Below are positions 52,288 through 63,756 of a stretch of 64,000 bases of DNA, one piece after another. The stretch spans positions 74,932,077 to 74,996,076 of the forward strand of contig CM060194.1 in NCBI GenBank assembly GCA_030549335.1, given 5' to 3'. Under the pieces are notes generated by a model. The model was given only the letters and a program-made list of their open reading frames with translations, ran no database searches and had not been told where the DNA came from. Every line of letters begins with the position of its first letter. Position 1 is the stretch's first letter. The position numbers and the translations under genes were made by a program. This DNA is from Pontederia crassipes (taxonomy: Eukaryota; Streptophyta; Magnoliopsida; Commelinales; Pontederiaceae).

Positions 52288-54974
52288 TCACCAGATTCAC
52301 CTCCTTCTTTTCCACTTCATGCGTGTCCAGATTTAGTCAGCGGTTCTCTGCCCATTTGTTGACTCCCAACACATTGTATACTAGTGTAAATAACACCCAA
52401 AGAGCCCTCTCTCAATGGAGCCCAAGTTTTGTAATTCATAGGAGCTATTGATGATGATGAGGCGTTATCACGTTTACTAAAGTTTGTAACAACTGCACTG
52501 GTTTCATATATTCAATTTAGCAAAACTTCAGCAAATGCCTTCTTGCACTTTTTTTTTCTTTGACCGTCTAGTCTTTGAATGCATCAGTTTATTTTCCTCC
52601 GAAGTTTCAGTTGCCTGACAGCAAAGACAGTAAACAAACAACTTGGAGATAGTTTGACATTCTAGTTGTACATATTTTTCCGTCACAAGGGGAAGTTCAT
52701 AAGACTAACAATGGGAACGCAAATATGAAATAAAGGTTAGTACTTAACAAGATCTTAGATTTCGGGAGACAGTGTAGTCCTTGTCGCATCTGTACAGCAT
52801 CAATTATTACACTTCAATTTGGATGCAAGAGATGGATTGTGCACTATGAGATGCTGCAACTTCCATGCATTATTACTGAAAAGGAAATAAAGCTCAGGTC
52901 CTTACTGTAAGGGAATCAGAGCAGCCAACTTGTGACACAGATCAGCAGATCCCCCACTAAAAATTATAAAACACCGAGCCGAGCCACATGATGCTGGCCC
53001 ACCAAATCATTGCCTCCGAAAGAGTACTACCAACAGGTTATTCTGTTTATACCCCACTAGTTCTCTTTATTCAATCTTAACGAGTAGTAAATTAGTAGTC
53101 CACAGGGCTTTTTAAGTTATGAAAGATCCACTTCAGTGAGATGGCCCCTCGCATAATTTCAGGATTCATCGCATATATCCTCTGATCAACGGAACAATGC
53201 ATATAAATAGAAACCATGGAAAATAAAAGATTAAGGTGTCGTTCCATCTCAATCGTCACAGAAGGATCAAAAGTATATTACTCCCTCTTAATGTCCACTC
53301 TGAATGTAGACCACTTCCATTCTCGGGGAATCATGAAACTCAAATGGAGAATTCATTTCTTTCTTTTCATCATTGGACGACGGAAACTTTTTTCTTGAGT
53401 GGCAGAATCCATGGACAACTGATTGGATACCAAGATCGAGAAGCCTAGTTGCAAAACCTGGAATGGCATCTCCACATGCGTGTCAGGGCCTCCAAACACA
53501 TGGTCTGGTCTACCACTTTCTCCTCCCCCTGCCTGTCCAAGGCAGCCTGACCAACACGTAGGCTTTGAGCCGTGCAACTTAGAACTGATGCATGCATAAG
53601 GTAGATCTTGGGCGTTTTTGTGCCACTTTCCGTACAAACAATTACATATGCTTGTGCACCATTTTCTGTTCATTGCAGCACAGCTTAGGCTTGGCTTCCA
53701 GGTTCGTAAGGTGAGCAGAAAGTAAAATTGAAAGCTGAACTTATGCAGGATCAGCTGTCAGCAGCATCGTGGGGGATCACAGTACCATGCTGAAAAGTAA
53801 AATAGTTGTCAGTGATAATCTGTAGTCATAAATCTTTGTAATCAGTTCAGTCTACTTTATACAATTATCGACCGTTACTTACTGCAAAGGATGCAAAATG
53901 AACCACTTACTTGCTGCCTCCTATTCAGCAAGCCATCAAAAGAAAATCAAGTTCTTTGATACCATATGTGTGCATGACAGAGCCAGGTCGGAATGTGTTT
54001 GTTCTAATTAGGCAAACCATAATTTACGAATTCAAAATGATGCGTGCTAAGGCATTTACTTAAAAATAATACAGCAATACTTCAAAGTAAGAGATGCATT
54101 CATTTTGCTTGCACAATGACACTGGAGATAAAGTAAAGGTTAGAAGACTGTCATAAATAGTCATCTGTCATCTCATCGAACTAGTTTTTCCCGAGATGAC
54201 TGATACATCAAGAAGAAAAACATAGAAATAAATAATAGATCTAAGAAGAGGAACTCTAAAAATTAAACCATTAGAGCATCATGGCATCTGCCAAATGAGT
54301 TCTCTTCTAAAATAATTCTTTATTATGATATGCACTTTCACCATCTGAGCAGGATGAAAATGACTACACATACTAACCCATTGAGGATTGGGCTTAAGAA
54401 GACTGGGGTGAGCTAAAGACATCCACAATATAGTGATCGATGAAGAGAGCAATTTGACAGCTTCATGAGGGGGATCCACATCTGAAAGCATAATAAAAGT
54501 CCCCAACACGTGAACATAAATTGTTCTTCACAAACCAGACCATAGGCAGAATGAGACACAAGAAAGGCCTCCTTATCTAATCTACAAGGAAATTGGTGGA
54601 CCTGTTCTTCCATCATGAAACCTGGGGTTGAAAGAGCCCTCCATAAATCCAGCTGAGAGGTTAACTAAGCTTCGATATAGAAGAACCAGAAGGGCCATCC
54701 ATCTTGACCACATGATAAAACTTAAGCATGGAATTCCGCACATATTTCAAAAAAAGGAAAGATTCATCATGGTCTTAGGTTCAAAGGATACTAGGGGTCT
54801 AGGATATAAGAAGAATAGCACCTATGGTGCCTTTCACCGTCAGAAGATCCCACGTGATACTCTTGTGTGTTTGTTTTCATTCAAGTAAGTGGCCAACTAG
54901 TTACCTGTCACCACTGAATCAGTTTCTTTTTTCTGCAGCATGAACAGAGATGCAAACTCTGAACGGTTGAAATG
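52288..54974. other. YUCCA 3' region and intergenic DNA
   Basis: Contains the YUCCA 3' UTR (end not placed). No further gene, RNA or clear repeat was recognised. Confidence 0.5.
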
Positions 54975-57900
54975 AATCTTTTTCTTGGTGCCCTTCCCCG
55001 ACCGGGGGGTTCCGGCAGCCCCTGCCGGCGGCCCCACCACCCGTCTCCGGCAGACCCTGTCGGCAGCGCCACCCTGCCTCGCTCTTTCTTCAACCTTTCT
55101 CCCTGTCTCCATGCACTCCACTACCCAGGCACAGGGCGACAGCTGGATGGCAGTAACCCGCCGTTCATGCCAATGAACGGGCGATAGGCGCCCAACACCG
55201 ACGAGGTGCTTCAAGTGTCTGCGGAATGGACATCTGGCTCGCGATTGTGACGGCCCCCTTACGTGCTTCCGCTGCGGAGGGGAAGGCCATCGCCGTGCAA
55301 CCTGCCCACGACAATCTTGCCCACAGGCACGGTTGGCTCAACCTTTGATGTGCCTCCCGGAGATGACCGGCGTCACCACTGGCCCGTTCATAACCATCCC
55401 GTGGTCCCCGCATCTGCAAAGAACGATGGCCTTCTTTCACGGCTGCGTGGTCGACGAAACGACCGGACGTGCCTCCCGGAGATGACCGGCATCACCGGAT
55501 AGGTGCCGGATGCCACCTTACTCAGGACAGCGATCACTGCCAGCACAGGAGCTGCCACACCTTTCCACTTGAGCGCACCCCCCTGACATGGTGGTTCCTC
55601 GTCCCTGGCTCCCCCCAGCAGCGGACGCCTCTGCTGGCCACACCCTCCAGACTGGCTCCTGACACTTGTATTCAATGGCGCCCGTGGAGAGAGTCTGATG
55701 GGACGCTGGAGATCCCGCCACCGGTCAGGATGACGGTCTACCTCAAAGGCTTGCCCATCCACCTTCTGCGCCCGGAGGTGGCTATGTCCATCGTCAGCTC
55801 CTTTGCCACCCCCATCTCTGTTGCCATCCCCACCATCGCCTCGCCGGATCTTTCCCTGGTGTCGGCGGAAGTGAAGATTCCGACGACCACCCGCCCACCC
55901 TCCTCGACGATCCTGAGACTGGAGGCTCCTCATTGGCCTGAAGTATCAACCGCCGGCGTCGTCTTGGCTGATGTCTGCCGCTGGTCGTCCGCCGGACCTT
56001 CAGCGACAGCACGCTGGGGCAGAAGCCGTGCGCATGCCTGCCAACCAAACTGACAACACAGTGAGTACAGGGACACCTGTCGACAACTGGCACCTCAACT
56101 TTCAAATCCCTTACCACATCCATCAAATAGCCACCTCGCCCAATCTTGACCGTTCATCCTGCACAAACCAGCCCCCCCATAATCGCCCAACTAACCCGCG
56201 CCCAAAACCACACCTGGCCCGCGCTCAATGCCAGCCTATTCCCTCATCCTCCATCCCAGTCAAGCCAAAGACCGCACCGGATCCCCCACCTGACCACACC
56301 CAGAACCACAATCAAACCCAACATAACTCACCCGAACCCGACCCCCCATCCAGCACCAACATCGTGAGCCGCATGCGGACGCAGCGGCGCACCAGATCAC
56401 GACTCAGGCGCACCCACTCAGCCCCCACAACCACCATCAATGCTGCTGGTGTCTCTTTCAGCCCCGATAGCCTGCCGGCGATCCTACAACGCCAACCTGC
56501 GAACACCTTTCCTTCCACCCTCTTAATCGCTTCCATAATCCCACCACCTCCTCATGATTTCCACCCACCTCACCTCCCTCCCCATTCCGCCTCAACACTC
56601 CTCCGGTCCGCGGCCAGAACCCCCCCATCAGCGACCTGTGCTGACGACCAACAGCGACCGCAATACACTGTCCCTTCCCAATTGGCGTCTACCCCACTCA
56701 CCGCCAGCCCGCAAGGCCGCGCTGGGTCCCAGCCCCGGGTCTACCACCGCCGCCGACGTTCCACTGCTGCAGCGACGCCACCGGAGTCCACCCTGACTCC
56801 GGTGACATCTCGGGCGGCTGCGCAACCTTCTCCGGACGCACCGCAAGATGCTGACGCCAGTCAGCAGGAGCCTTTGGCTGACAGGGATGCTGAGGAGGTC
56901 CTGGCAGTGGCTGCTGCCGCCGGCTTCCGCCACATGCGCCGGCGTCGAAGATTCGTTGGCCTCTTCATCGCCTGTTGCTGCAGCCTCGTTCGGGTCGTGT
57001 GTGGCTAATAGATGATGACGGGCAGAGTGCCCAGGGTGGCGCCACAGTGTCTTCATGAAGATCCTAACTTGGAATGTGCAGAGGCCTTGGGGATCCCGGG
57101 AGACGACGGATACTAGGCCGCTACATTCGAGAATGGGATCGGACGTGGCCTTCCTCCACTAGGAGACGAAGTTGGCAGACTGTTCTCAGACTCTCTGGAG
57201 CCAGCTTGGGGGCTCACGCTTGTCTCAGCACATCTCATTGGATGCAGTGGGTCAGTCCGGAGGCTGCATCAGTGGATGGCGGAATGACCCTTTCACTTTG
57301 GTGGATTCTTGGGCGGACAGGTTCTCTCTGTCAGTCCACCTGCGGGCACGGAAGGATGGCGGCTCCTACCTCCTTTCCTGCGTCTACGGGCCGTGTTCAA
57401 CCTCTCTTCAAGGTGTTATGTGGAAGGAGCTACGTGGAGTCCGCTCCCTTCTCCCTGATGTGCGATGGCTGATTGGGGGCGACTTCAATGTCACCCTTGA
57501 CATGGAAGATCGCCCCATTCAACGCCATGGGAGGGACGCGGGTGCAGAAGAGTTCCGGGACTTCATTGATACCCAGTCATTGGTCGACTTCCTGGCCACG
57601 AACTGTAGGTTCACATGGCGGAGTACCACTGCACCGACAGCCCGCTCGAGGATTGATAAGTTTCTGGGCTCTTTGGAGCTGGCTGAGGCGCACCACCTAG
57701 CTGAGGTTCGGGCGCTAGACCGGCCGTTTTCGGACCATACGCCACTTATGTGGCAGTCCAGTGAAGGTCGGTCCACACGCTCGCTCTTCCGTTTGAGCAC
57801 TCTTGGCTGCTAGATTACAGTTTTCCATAACTTGTGGCGGATCAGTGGCGGACTATGACGGCCTCGAACTCGGCTGCCAGGACGTTGGCTGCCCAGCTTC

Positions 57901-58541
57901 AGAGCCTTCGATCTTTCCTCCGATCACACTGGAGGCAAGTTCGAGAGGACAGGGCAGGACGTCGGACTGAGGCATTGGCCACAATCACCCGGCTTGACCA
58001 CATGGACGACTCCCGCCACCTTACCGATGAGGAGATTGAGAAGCGCAGGGCTGCTCAACACACCATCCAGCTCGAGGACAGGATTGTGGAGACCCAGTGG
58101 AGGCAGCGCTCCCGACAGACCTGGCTTCAGGAGGGAGATGCCAACACTAGGTTCTTCCACCTCTATGCGAGTTCCCGGAGACGGGCGAACAAGATTGATC
58201 ATATGGAGTTTCGGGGGCACCAGCTCACCGGCCACGACATTGGGTCGGCCATGAGTTCCTATTTTCGGGAGTTCTATAGGCGACGGCCCCCAGCGCGTGG
58301 AGGACTATTGCCATATCCAATGCCATCTACCTTCTGGTAGCTCGGATATTGGCCAATCGACTTCTTGAGGTGCTCCCCCGACTCATCCAATCAGCACAGT
58401 CGGCTTTCATTCAAAGTTGAGCCATCACCGACAGTTACACCATCGCCTCTGAGATCATTGCGAAGTGGAGGAGGACTAACAGTCGGGCATTCCTTTGGAA
58501 GGTAAACTTCTCCAAGGCCTATGATTCTATCTCATGGTCCT
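54975..58541 (+). mobile_element. LINE, truncated in reverse transcriptase
   Basis: Order on plus: ORF1 with two CCHC zinc knuckles (CFKCLRNGHLARDC and CFRCGGEGHRRATC, 55,207-55,314), an ORF1 core (about 55,680-55,880, YLKGLPIHLLRPEVAM), a proline-rich part (56,100-56,800), then an AP-type endonuclease from ATG 57,055 with TWNVQ, a TAG stop just before ETK, GGDFN (57,475-57,489), RIDKF and SDH (to about 57,745). The reverse transcriptase begins with WRQRSRQTWLQEGDANTRFFH (frame shifted near 57,810), appears internally deleted near 58,295, and stops at FSKAYDSISWS where gypsy sequence starts at 58,542. Same family as the LINE at 10,676-12,661. Confidence 0.9.
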
Positions 58542-59164
58542 TTCAATTCCACCTTGAAGTCTGCCCAAGACTCTATCGGAGTCTCGTCTCCTTCCTCCAT
58601 CCGACGCCACCACAAGAGCGCACCATCCACCAGGTAGTGCACGGCCATGTCGATCTGGTCCTTTTTGACCACGATCTTGCTCGTCTTGAAACCTTTTTCA
58701 AGACACCAAAGAAAATCGTCGATGGTTGTCGCCTCCCGCGCACCATCATATTTCTTCGATTCCGGTCCCAAGAACTTGGGCACCGGGGTCTTCGATCGCT
58801 GCCCTCCTGCATCGAAGAGAAGACCTTTGAGCAGCAACAAATCTGTCTCCATGGCCTTCCACCTTGCATCCATAGCCTCCTCTATGGCTGCAACGCGGCT
58901 GGACAGCTCCTGGTGTAAGGCTCCTCCTTGCTCCAGTGCGTGTTCTCCTGCCGCCGCTTCCAAGATACGGACCGCCTCGTCCATTTCCTGAAGACTTCGT
59001 TCCAGCGCCTCCATATTCTTCTCAATATAGTTGCCGGGATCTCTGGACTTTGCTCGCGTATTCTTTTTCTTTTCCCCACCGTCCGCACCTTGGACTCGAC
59101 CCCGGGTCGTGTCCTCAGCTTCCATCGAACGGCCTTTGCTCGAAGCACCTTCTTCTCCTGACAT
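58542..59164 (-). pseudogene. Gypsy gag, N-terminal part (left copy)
   Basis: Starts with ATG at 59,164 after the primer-binding site. About 205 codons: a charged, coiled-coil-prone N-terminus (about 30-120), then the start of a Retrotrans_gag domain (FLWCLEKGFKTSKI, WADFKVELK). It is cut at 58,542 by the junction with the LINE; the last two codons of the frame are LINE sequence. The reading frame is intact up to the junction. Confidence 0.88.
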
Positions 59165-59177
59165 AGTCGGAATCTAA

Positions 59178-59189
59178 GCTCTGATACCA
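59178..59189 (-). other. Primer-binding site for initiator tRNA-Met
   Basis: TGGTATCAGAGC on minus, complementary to the 3' end of plant initiator tRNA-Met, three bases after the LTR end and 13 bp before the gag ATG (59,164). Confidence 0.9.
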
Positions 59190-59192
59190 CGT

Positions 59193-60046
59193 TGTCACGC
59201 CCTTACGCTTCGGATACGAAACACCATACGTGCGGCTCGACGAACCCTGCTTGGTCGCCGATCAGCCCTCGTTTGGACGTGCCTTGGACCCCGGCCGTAC
59301 ACGCCCCGGATGCACAACGAAACACCCGCCCAGGAAGAAGAGAGGGAGGCTAAGAGTTTAGAGGAAAACTAGAGAATATTATTGAGCAATCTCAGATTGT
59401 CCAGGATGGTCTTACAAGCCTTGATTACATGTCCTTTTATAGTGCCCAAGAGAAACAACTCCTAGTCTAAGTTAAGGACCTAATCCTATTAGGCATGCAA
59501 GCCCTTCTCTAGAAAAATCTCCTTGGAGTAGGAGTAGAAATCCAGCAACCTTGGAGTCCTAGAAGAATTCGGCCAGCACTCCTTCAAAATCCATCTTGAA
59601 GGCAAACTGGTCAGGCCGCCCTCCTGGCGCCCTGCCATGTCCGGGGCGCGCCCCGAGTGCGCCCGCCGGGACAAGTCCTAGTCCTACTAGTGGCCTCTCC
59701 CCATCTTCAGTCCTCCTATGATTAGGACTTCATCTCCAAGTGACCCTCGATCCAGAAGGAAGCTCCGTCCGCGCCCAAGTCCTACTCGACCTAGGATAGG
59801 TCCGAATTCCTATTCCTACTAGGAGTAGGAATCCTTCCGATCCTGCACTTCTCCACACGCTCGTCCTTCTACTCACGATAGGAGTCCAAGTCTTCATCTG
59901 CAGAAGCTCCTCCCTCCTCGTCGGACCTTCGGAGTGTTGGACAATTCCTATTCCTACTAGGAGTAGGAATCGCCCCGGCCACGCCCGCCTCCTCGCGCGC
60001 ATGGCCACGCTCGCTCGGGCGCGCCCTTCAATGGGCAGGAGTGACA
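59193..60046 (-). repeat. Gypsy LTR, 854 bp
   Basis: Read on minus it begins TGTCACTCC after a purine tract and ends GGGCGTGACA three bases before the primer-binding site. The TG...CA ends and the position between both signals define it. Only one copy is in the window, so LTR divergence cannot be measured. Confidence 0.88.
59433..59442 (-). promoter_or_regulatory. TATA box in gypsy LTR
   Basis: CTATAAAAGG on minus, well inside the LTR and upstream of gag in the transcribed direction. It is a good core promoter match. Confidence 0.6.
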
Positions 60047-61503
60047 TCCTTCCCCACCGAAGTTGTTGCCGTCCCCGGCAACTCCGGTGCGCCTCTTGAA
60101 CTTGTTGGTGTGCTCATGTCGTTCACCAATCCTCGTGTCTCCACTTCACGCCCAGAGTCTTCTGCATCCCCGTAGAATCTCTTCAGCATGCTCACGTGGA
60201 ACACTGAATGGATCTGTCGCAGTTCTTTGGGAAGATCCACCTTGTAGGTCACCGTGCCTACTCGCTTAGTGATGACGAAGGGACCCTCGTACCTTCTCAA
60301 CAACCCTTGGTGCAAGTTCCTAAGTGCTTTGAACTGACGCGTTCGTAAATTCACAAGAACCCTGTCTCCCACCTAGAACTCGACATGCCTCCGCTTCTGA
60401 TCAGCTAACTTTTTCATTTTGCGCACCGCTTTATCCAAGATGGCCCTCGACGCCTCGAGGTTGTCCTGCCAACCACGCGCCACATGATACGCCGCTGGAC
60501 ACTTCCCCGTGTACCTGGCCGCTAGTCCTGCAGGTGTCACTGGCTACCTCCCAGTGACGATCTCGAACGCGCTTTGTTGCGTCGCCTCGCTCTTCTGCAT
60601 GTTGTACGAAAATTGTGCAACGTCCAAGAGCTTGGCCTAATCCTCCTGATTGGTTGCAACAAAGTGCCTCAGGTAGATTTCCAGAAGATGGTTGGCCCGC
60701 TCCGTTTGGCCATCCGTCTGGGGGTGGAAAGCTGTCGAGAAGCGCAACTCCGTCCCCAGGAGCCGGAAGAGTTCCCTCCAGAAGTGACCCGTGAACCTCG
60801 GATCACGGTCACTGTCGATGATCTCAGGTACGCCCCAGTATTTTACTACATGCTTGACAAATAAGCGGGCGACCTCTTCCACCGAGCAATGCTTTGGAGC
60901 TGGGATGAAGGTTCCATACTTTGAAAACTTGTCGAACACCACCATGATCAATCCCGCTCCCCCAAATTTAGGCAAGGCTGAGATGAAGTCCATAGTCACC
61001 ATCTGTCATGGACGCTCCGGTACGGGCAAGGGTTCCAGCAACCCTGCCGGCTTCTTATGCTCAAGTTTGTCCTGCTGACACTTGAGACATGTCCTCACAT
61101 ATGCCTCGACATCCTCTGTCATCTGAGGCCAGAAGTAGGAGTCCTCAACCAACGCCAAGGTACGAGCCGCTCCCGGGTGGCCCGCCCACTTCGAGTCATG
61201 ACAGTCCTTCAATATCGACCGTCGAAGACCCTCCCATCGTGGCACGTACAACCGACGTCCCACTGTGAACAACAGCCCATCTTCTGTCCAGAATCGTCGT
61301 GACTTGCCCTCCTCGACAAGTCGAAGCATCTCTAGAGCCTTAGGATCCTGCTTTAATCCCTCCCGGATGTGATCCTTGAAGTCCATGCGGATGGCCTTAT
61401 TGTCGCAAGCTGCGCCTTGCGACTTATGGCATCGGCCACCACGTTGGTCCGCCCCGTCTTGTATTTCAAGACGTAATCGAACTCCGCCAAGAAGTCCTGC
61501 CAT
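60028..61503 (-). pseudogene. Gypsy integrase and C-terminal region
   Basis: HHCC zinc-binding part (HDSKWAGHPGAARTLALV, then CLKC, 61,070-61,230), a TGA at about 61,006, catalytic core with Asp in MDFISALP, Asp in SDRDPRF and Glu in GQTERAN (60,637-61,002), then TAG stops near 60,637, 60,547 and 60,374. The last segment (60,028-60,372, GDRVLVNL, EGPFVI, VFHVSMLKRF) is the integrase C-terminal GPY/F-type region. No chromodomain follows. The frame ends inside the LTR, six codons past its border. Confidence 0.88.
60047..60058 (-). other. Polypurine tract
   Basis: GGTGGGGAAGGA on minus directly precedes the LTR start TGTCACTCC. It is the usual primer for plus-strand DNA synthesis. Confidence 0.85.
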
Positions 61504-62357
61504 CGTGCCTGCTTTGGGCTCAGCTTCTTCTGATTATGAAAGTAAGATGTTGTTACGTTGTCCGTCTTCACAACGAATGCGCTCCCAAGAAGATAATGCC
61601 TCCACGTGCGCAAGAAGTGCACCACCGCGGTCATCTCCTTATCATGGATCAGATATCGTTGCTCGGCCTCGTTGAGCTTCCGGCTCTCGAAGGCCACTGG
61701 GTGTCCCTCTTGCATGAGGACCCCACCCAATGCGAAGTTGGAAGCGTCCGTTTGCACCTCAAACGGCTTCTCGTAGTCGGGTAGACGCAAGCACGGCTCC
61801 TCCGCCACTACGTTCTTCAGGCCTTCAAATGCCTCCGCGCATTTATCTGACCATACCCACTTCGTGTTCTTCTTCAGAAGGTCGGTGAGGGGCGCAGTCC
61901 GTCGCGAGTATCCCTCGATGAACCTTCTGTAGTAGTTGGCGAGTCCCAAGAACGATCGCATCTCCGGAACGTTCGTTGGCGGCTCCCAGTCGAGAATAGC
62001 TTGGACCTTCCCCTTGTCCATGCTGATCTTCCCGGCTTTAATATGGTGCCCAAGGAACATCACTTCCGGTTGGGCGAACGAGCATTTCTCCAACTTGACA
62101 AATAGCTCGTTCTCACGCAGCAGCCTGAACACCTCCCCGAGATGCTCCACATGCTCTGCCAGCGTCTCCGAGTATACCACTATATCGTCCAAGTACACCA
62201 CCACGCACTTGTCCAATAGTGGGTGAAAGATCTTGTTCATCATCGTACAAAAGATCGCCGGTGCATTCGTGAGGCCGAAGGACATCACCAAGAACTCGTA
62301 TGATCCATACCGCGACACACGCGTCGTCTTGTCTTCATCCCCTTCCGCAATCCTCAC
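61353..62357 (-). pseudogene. Gypsy reverse transcriptase and RNase H
   Basis: Continues the reverse transcriptase after the [14 protein letters not shown], catalytic YLDD ([11 protein letters not shown]), then RNase H with [12 protein letters not shown], the later KTDN motif and the connection ...ADAISRK. A frameshift around 61,395-61,440 passes reading to the integrase frame. Confidence 0.9.
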
Positions 62358-63752
62358 CTACCAGTACCCCGATCTCAAGTCCAACTTGGAGAAGAACCTC
62401 GCTTTTCCGAGTCGGTCGCAGAGATCTCCGATCAGCGGGATCGGGTACTTATTCCGCACGGTGATCTTGTTGAGTGCCCTGTAGTCGATGCACATCCGCA
62501 TCGACCCGTCCTGCTTCCTCTGAAATAGGACCGGCGCCCCATAGGGTGCCTTCGAAGGCTTGATGAACCCAGCTTTCAGCAACTCGTTCATCTGTTTCCG
62601 AAGCTCCTCCAGCTCCGGAGGTGCCATGCGATACGGCCTCATCGCCGGAGGCTTCGCACCTGGCACCAGGTCGATGGAGTGATCGATATCTCGGCGAGGA
62701 GGAAGTCTGCTCGACAGCTTTGGCAGCATTACATCCTTGTACTGCTCCAGAAGCCTTTCCACTTCCTCTGGGATGCCTTGAACCTTGAGCCTAGTCTCGT
62801 TGAGCTTCAAGGCAGCCAAGTAGGTGACCTCCTTCCAACGTATGCCCTTATCAAGTTGCTTCGTCGAAAGCATCTTGGATTTCACGTTGGCCCTCGTCGT
62901 GACAACTTCATGCGAAGCTTCCTGAGATAAAAAACGAATCCCCTCCTTGGAAAGTCTCACCTCACGGAACGCATCCATGAACTCCATGCCCAGGACGAAC
63001 CGATGGTCGTCCATGTTGATGATCGTCATGGTGATCGCTCCTTCCCACTCCCCCACCTTCGCGTGGATATCCTTGGCCGTACCAAGGATTGGTTGGGAGG
63101 CCGCGTTCACGGTCTTGATCAGGCCTGGCTCCTTGACATACCGTATGCCAAGTCGTGCCGCTTCCTTTGAATCCATGAAGTTGTGCGTGGCTCCAGTATC
63201 AACCAGAGCGGTCGAAGTGTGGTCATTCACTGCGACCTCCACGAACATCAGGCCCTTCACGGTCTTCTTCACTTCCTTCGTCGGGAGCGTTGTGGCAGCA
63301 GTCGTCAGCGCCATTATAGACCCCATGTGTGCAGCGCCTTGCTCGGTGTCCACGGTAGATGCCATGGTCGAGAGCCCCTTCTTCGTGTCGCACTCCCTCG
63401 TGTAGTGCGGCCCTCTACAGAGGAAGCATCTGACCGTCTTCTTGGCATCTCCCTTCGATGTCGTCGCCTTCTTCTCTTGCTTATCGTTCTTCTTGCCATC
63501 TGCTCGGGCTTCGTACTTCTTGGACTTGCCTTGATCCTTAGCACTCGCGTCGGGATCCCGGGTTGCTGAAAACTCCACCAAAGCTTCAGCAGCGACTAAT
63601 TCTCCGTTCATGGTCGTTATCCTCTGACGTCTCAACTCCTGAGCCGCCCATGGTTTCAACCCCCGCAGGAAGAAGAACAACCATTTCGACTCCTCCATGC
63701 TCCTGGGCATCTCCAACATAAGCGGTTGGAACTTTTCAATATATTCCTTCAC
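62358..63752 (-). pseudogene. Gypsy gag C-term, protease and reverse transcriptase start
   Basis: A 464-codon frame: end of gag with CCHC zinc knuckle [13 protein letters not shown] (109-121), aspartic protease active site [10 protein letters not shown] (DTG at 185-187), then the N-terminal part of reverse transcriptase ([24 protein letters not shown]). It ends at an in-frame TAG at 62,355-62,357, directly followed by more reverse transcriptase in the same frame. Confidence 0.9.
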
Positions 63753-63756
63753 GAAA

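Noticed and set aside
55971..57008. 345-codon plus-strand open frame
   Set aside because: Proline-rich, low complexity, inside LINE ORF1. It may be partly the true ORF1 after a frameshift, but it is not a separate host gene.
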